64,000 nt of DNA. Origin: Lepiota brunneoincarnata (taxonomy: Eukaryota; Basidiomycota; Agaricomycetes; Agaricales; Agaricaceae). Within the stretch, counting starts at the first letter, position 1, and every line of letters begins with the position of its first letter. A program made the position numbers and the translations under genes. This document shows, one piece after another, positions 62,670 through 64,000 of the stretch. The stretch covers positions 1 to 64,000 of the forward strand of contig JAEBUN010000068.1 in the NCBI GenBank assembly GCA_023014365.1, read 5' to 3'. The notes below the pieces were generated by a model, which was not told the DNA's origin, ran no database searches, and saw only the letters and a program-made list of their open reading frames with translations.

Positions 62670-64000
62670 ATGCCTAGGTACCTGAACGAGTTACGTATAT
62701 GCTCTCAGAATGTAAACCGTAACTACATTCTGCTGGACACTTATCTCAAATTATATAAAAATGATTTTGACATCTTTTTCGTGCAAGAGCCCCCTTGGTG
62801 AAATCTCCGTAAGGCTCCCTCTGCTGTCTCCAGGGACGGCGAGGATGTTGTAGGTGCCCCACTCCATCCGGAGTGGGTGTGCATCTGGAACCCTCAGCCG
62901 GGTGATTCGTCCCCGCGAGTGTTGGCTTACGTCCACTTGAGGCTGAAGATGCTGCGACCTTCCCTCCGCAGGGATCTGGTCGATCACTGCGACATTATGG
63001 TTGTGTCCCTGTGGCAAGGGGGGCACACCTATAATCTTATGAACGTCTATTCGGACAACCGCCACACCGCCATCCTGGTCCTTCGGGGGCTGGTGGACTC
63101 TCTGTCTGCCATGACGTATATGGTGGGCGACTTCAATTGCCACTTGGAGCAGTGGGATCCTAATCGGGTCTCGCATCCGGGGATCACCCAATCTCTGTTG
63201 GAGGTTGGGATGGATCTGGGGCTTGATTTGGTACTCCCAGTGGTTCTGGGCCCAACTCACTTCCCGCACGATATGAATCTGTCACCATTGGTGATCGATC
63301 TCGTCTTCCTCCCGATGGCTCGAGATCCTGATCTCAGGCCCCTTCCGGTCACTCGATTTATGACCGGAGTGGTCCGTCGTGTTCTGAAGCCCGATAGCGA
63401 CAAGGAGTTGAAGTTCGTGGCTCAGGTATGTGAGGGGCTTGCCGCTCTGCGGCTGCCCTTGGTCACTCCTGTGGAGGTGGAGTCCGCGGCCCTGGCTGTG
63501 GCTCGCATCGTCTCTCAAGCCTGGGATGCCTTCTCCGAGGAGGTATTCATTGTGGGGCGGTCTAATCCTTGGTGGAATGACGACTGCACTGCTGCCATTA
63601 GGGCGTATTGGGCTTCCCCCTTGGGGGAGGCGTGGTATGAGTTCCGGCGCGCCACTAAGGCCGTCAAGCGCAAGTTCTTCGATGAGAAGATTGAAGAGAT
63701 TGCCTCTGCGAACAAGCGCCCCTGGGACCTAATGGCCTGGGTTAAGCAGCGCAAGTTACCCGCATGCGACGCGATTCAGCACGACGGCGTGCTGTGTCAT
63801 GATATGGACTCCTTGTGGGATGCCCTCCACGGTACCTACAATGCGGCCTCTGGCCACACTGTAGATACCTCCGTATTAGACACTCTCCCCACGCAGGCGG
63901 AGAGGGCGTGGTACCCCTTCTCCACTTTGGAACTCAAGGACGCTTTACGTTCTTGCGCGAAGAAGTCTGCTCCCAGGCCCGACCACGTTACGTGGTCGTA
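62670..64000 (+). pseudogene. LINE-A ORF2 of copy A6, N-terminal part (endonuclease to RT start)
   Basis: ATG 62670 overlaps the ORF1 stop (ATGCCTAG). The APE endonuclease starts ICSQNVNRNYILLDTY, with VQEPPW followed by TGA at 62799-62801 (probably from CGA). The frame then stays open to the window end: GDFNCHLEQWDP, DLVFLP, the linker NPWWNDDCTAAIRAYWAS and KRPWDLMAWVKQRK. I do not find the SDH catalytic motif expected between DLVF and the linker. Apart from that and the single stop it is the best-preserved LINE-A start in the window. Confidence 0.8.

Larger units (their letters stand above)
56905..62677 (+). pseudogene. LINE-A ORF1 (Gag-like) of copy A6, in three pieces
   Basis: ATG 56905 (MSSSASQQAARGGADRG) is followed by TGA at 57148-57150, probably from CGA. 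The same frame continues to 58163, then 60784-61123, then 62207-62677. Contents in order: Pro/Ser-rich N-terminus, a helix also seen in the 27501 fragment (LQAIVESFDQATDYLVKHTE), a Pro-rich segment, the conserved core (GPTRRQIVILFVG...), and knuckles CRHCWRWGHPTNVC, CPICSEPHSEENHRSMAGC and CRNCGGPHAAHDKKC. The TAG at 62675-62677 overlaps the ORF2 ATG. Confidence 0.8.
56783..64000 (+). mobile_element. LINE-A copy A6, 5'-complete, runs off the window
   Basis: The start ATTGCTTCTTGATCTGG equals the LINE-A 5' end at 27501. ORF1 and the first half of ORF2 are present, interrupted by a minus-strand LINE-A (58164-60783) and a minus-strand SINE (61124-62206), each with its own target duplication. The right end lies beyond 64000. 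Confidence 0.85.

Noticed and set aside
63340..63420. Reverse-strand SDH-like reading in LINE-A A6 as an inverted endonuclease motif
   Set aside because: Only a few codons on the wrong strand, with no flanking homology; too weak to call an inversion.
1..64000. CRISPR array, operons, rRNA
   Set aside because: No regular spacer-repeat arrays or rRNA-like sequence were seen, and the content is eukaryotic retroelement DNA.

Overview
The window contains no recognisable host gene. It is a 64-kb block of nested retrotransposons of the kind found in transposon-swollen Agaricomycete (Basidiomycota) genomes. The evidence for a basidiomycete is a chromodomain Ty3/gypsy element with short (51 and 57 nt) GT-AG introns in an accessory gene, Tad-like LINEs carrying APE endonuclease, RT and RNase H, a degenerate Ty1/copia element, and heavy CpG to TpG/CpA decay. 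The species cannot be told from the sequence.

Layout: 1-5348 is a decayed Ty3/gypsy element (gypsy-1). 5349-13290 is a near-intact chromovirus, copy a, on the minus strand. 13291-33047 is a 19.8-kb interval holding LINE-B pieces, a copia element split into three parts by LINE insertions, two 'leader'-LINE-A chimeras, a SINE joined to LINE-A, a LINE-B with its 5' end, and the 3' end and LTR of gypsy-1. 33048-40923 is chromovirus copy b on the plus strand. 40924-64000 is nested LINE-B and LINE-A copies, two solo chromovirus LTRs, a small leader/LINE-A mini-element, and a LINE-A interrupted by another LINE-A and by a second SINE.

The history can be read from target-site duplications and LTR variants. 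Copy a has 5-bp flanks ACCCC (left) and AATGG (right). Copy b has GGGGT (left) and CCATT (right). These pair only across the two elements, and the LTR variants pair the same way. The interval between the copies therefore looks inverted by recombination between inverted elements, or by an assembly join that mimics this. Undoing the inversion joins gypsy-1 (1-5348) to its own 3' end (33047 down to 32271) and rejoins a split LINE-B.

The most interesting content is in the chromovirus. It has a Tf1-type self-priming signal: an 11-nt sequence 2 nt inside the 5' LTR is complementary to the predicted start of the transcript. It also carries an extra gene downstream of pol on the opposite strand, with its own TATA box, two introns, a long charged helix and a six-cysteine cluster with exactly the Gal4 Zn2Cys6 spacing, split by an intron. 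Introns can persist there because they are antisense to the genomic RNA. A second theme is LINE-driven mobilisation: a roughly 1-kb tRNA-headed SINE shares its 3' tail with LINE-A, and an unidentified 1.23-kb sequence is fused to LINE-A 3' parts at three different points.
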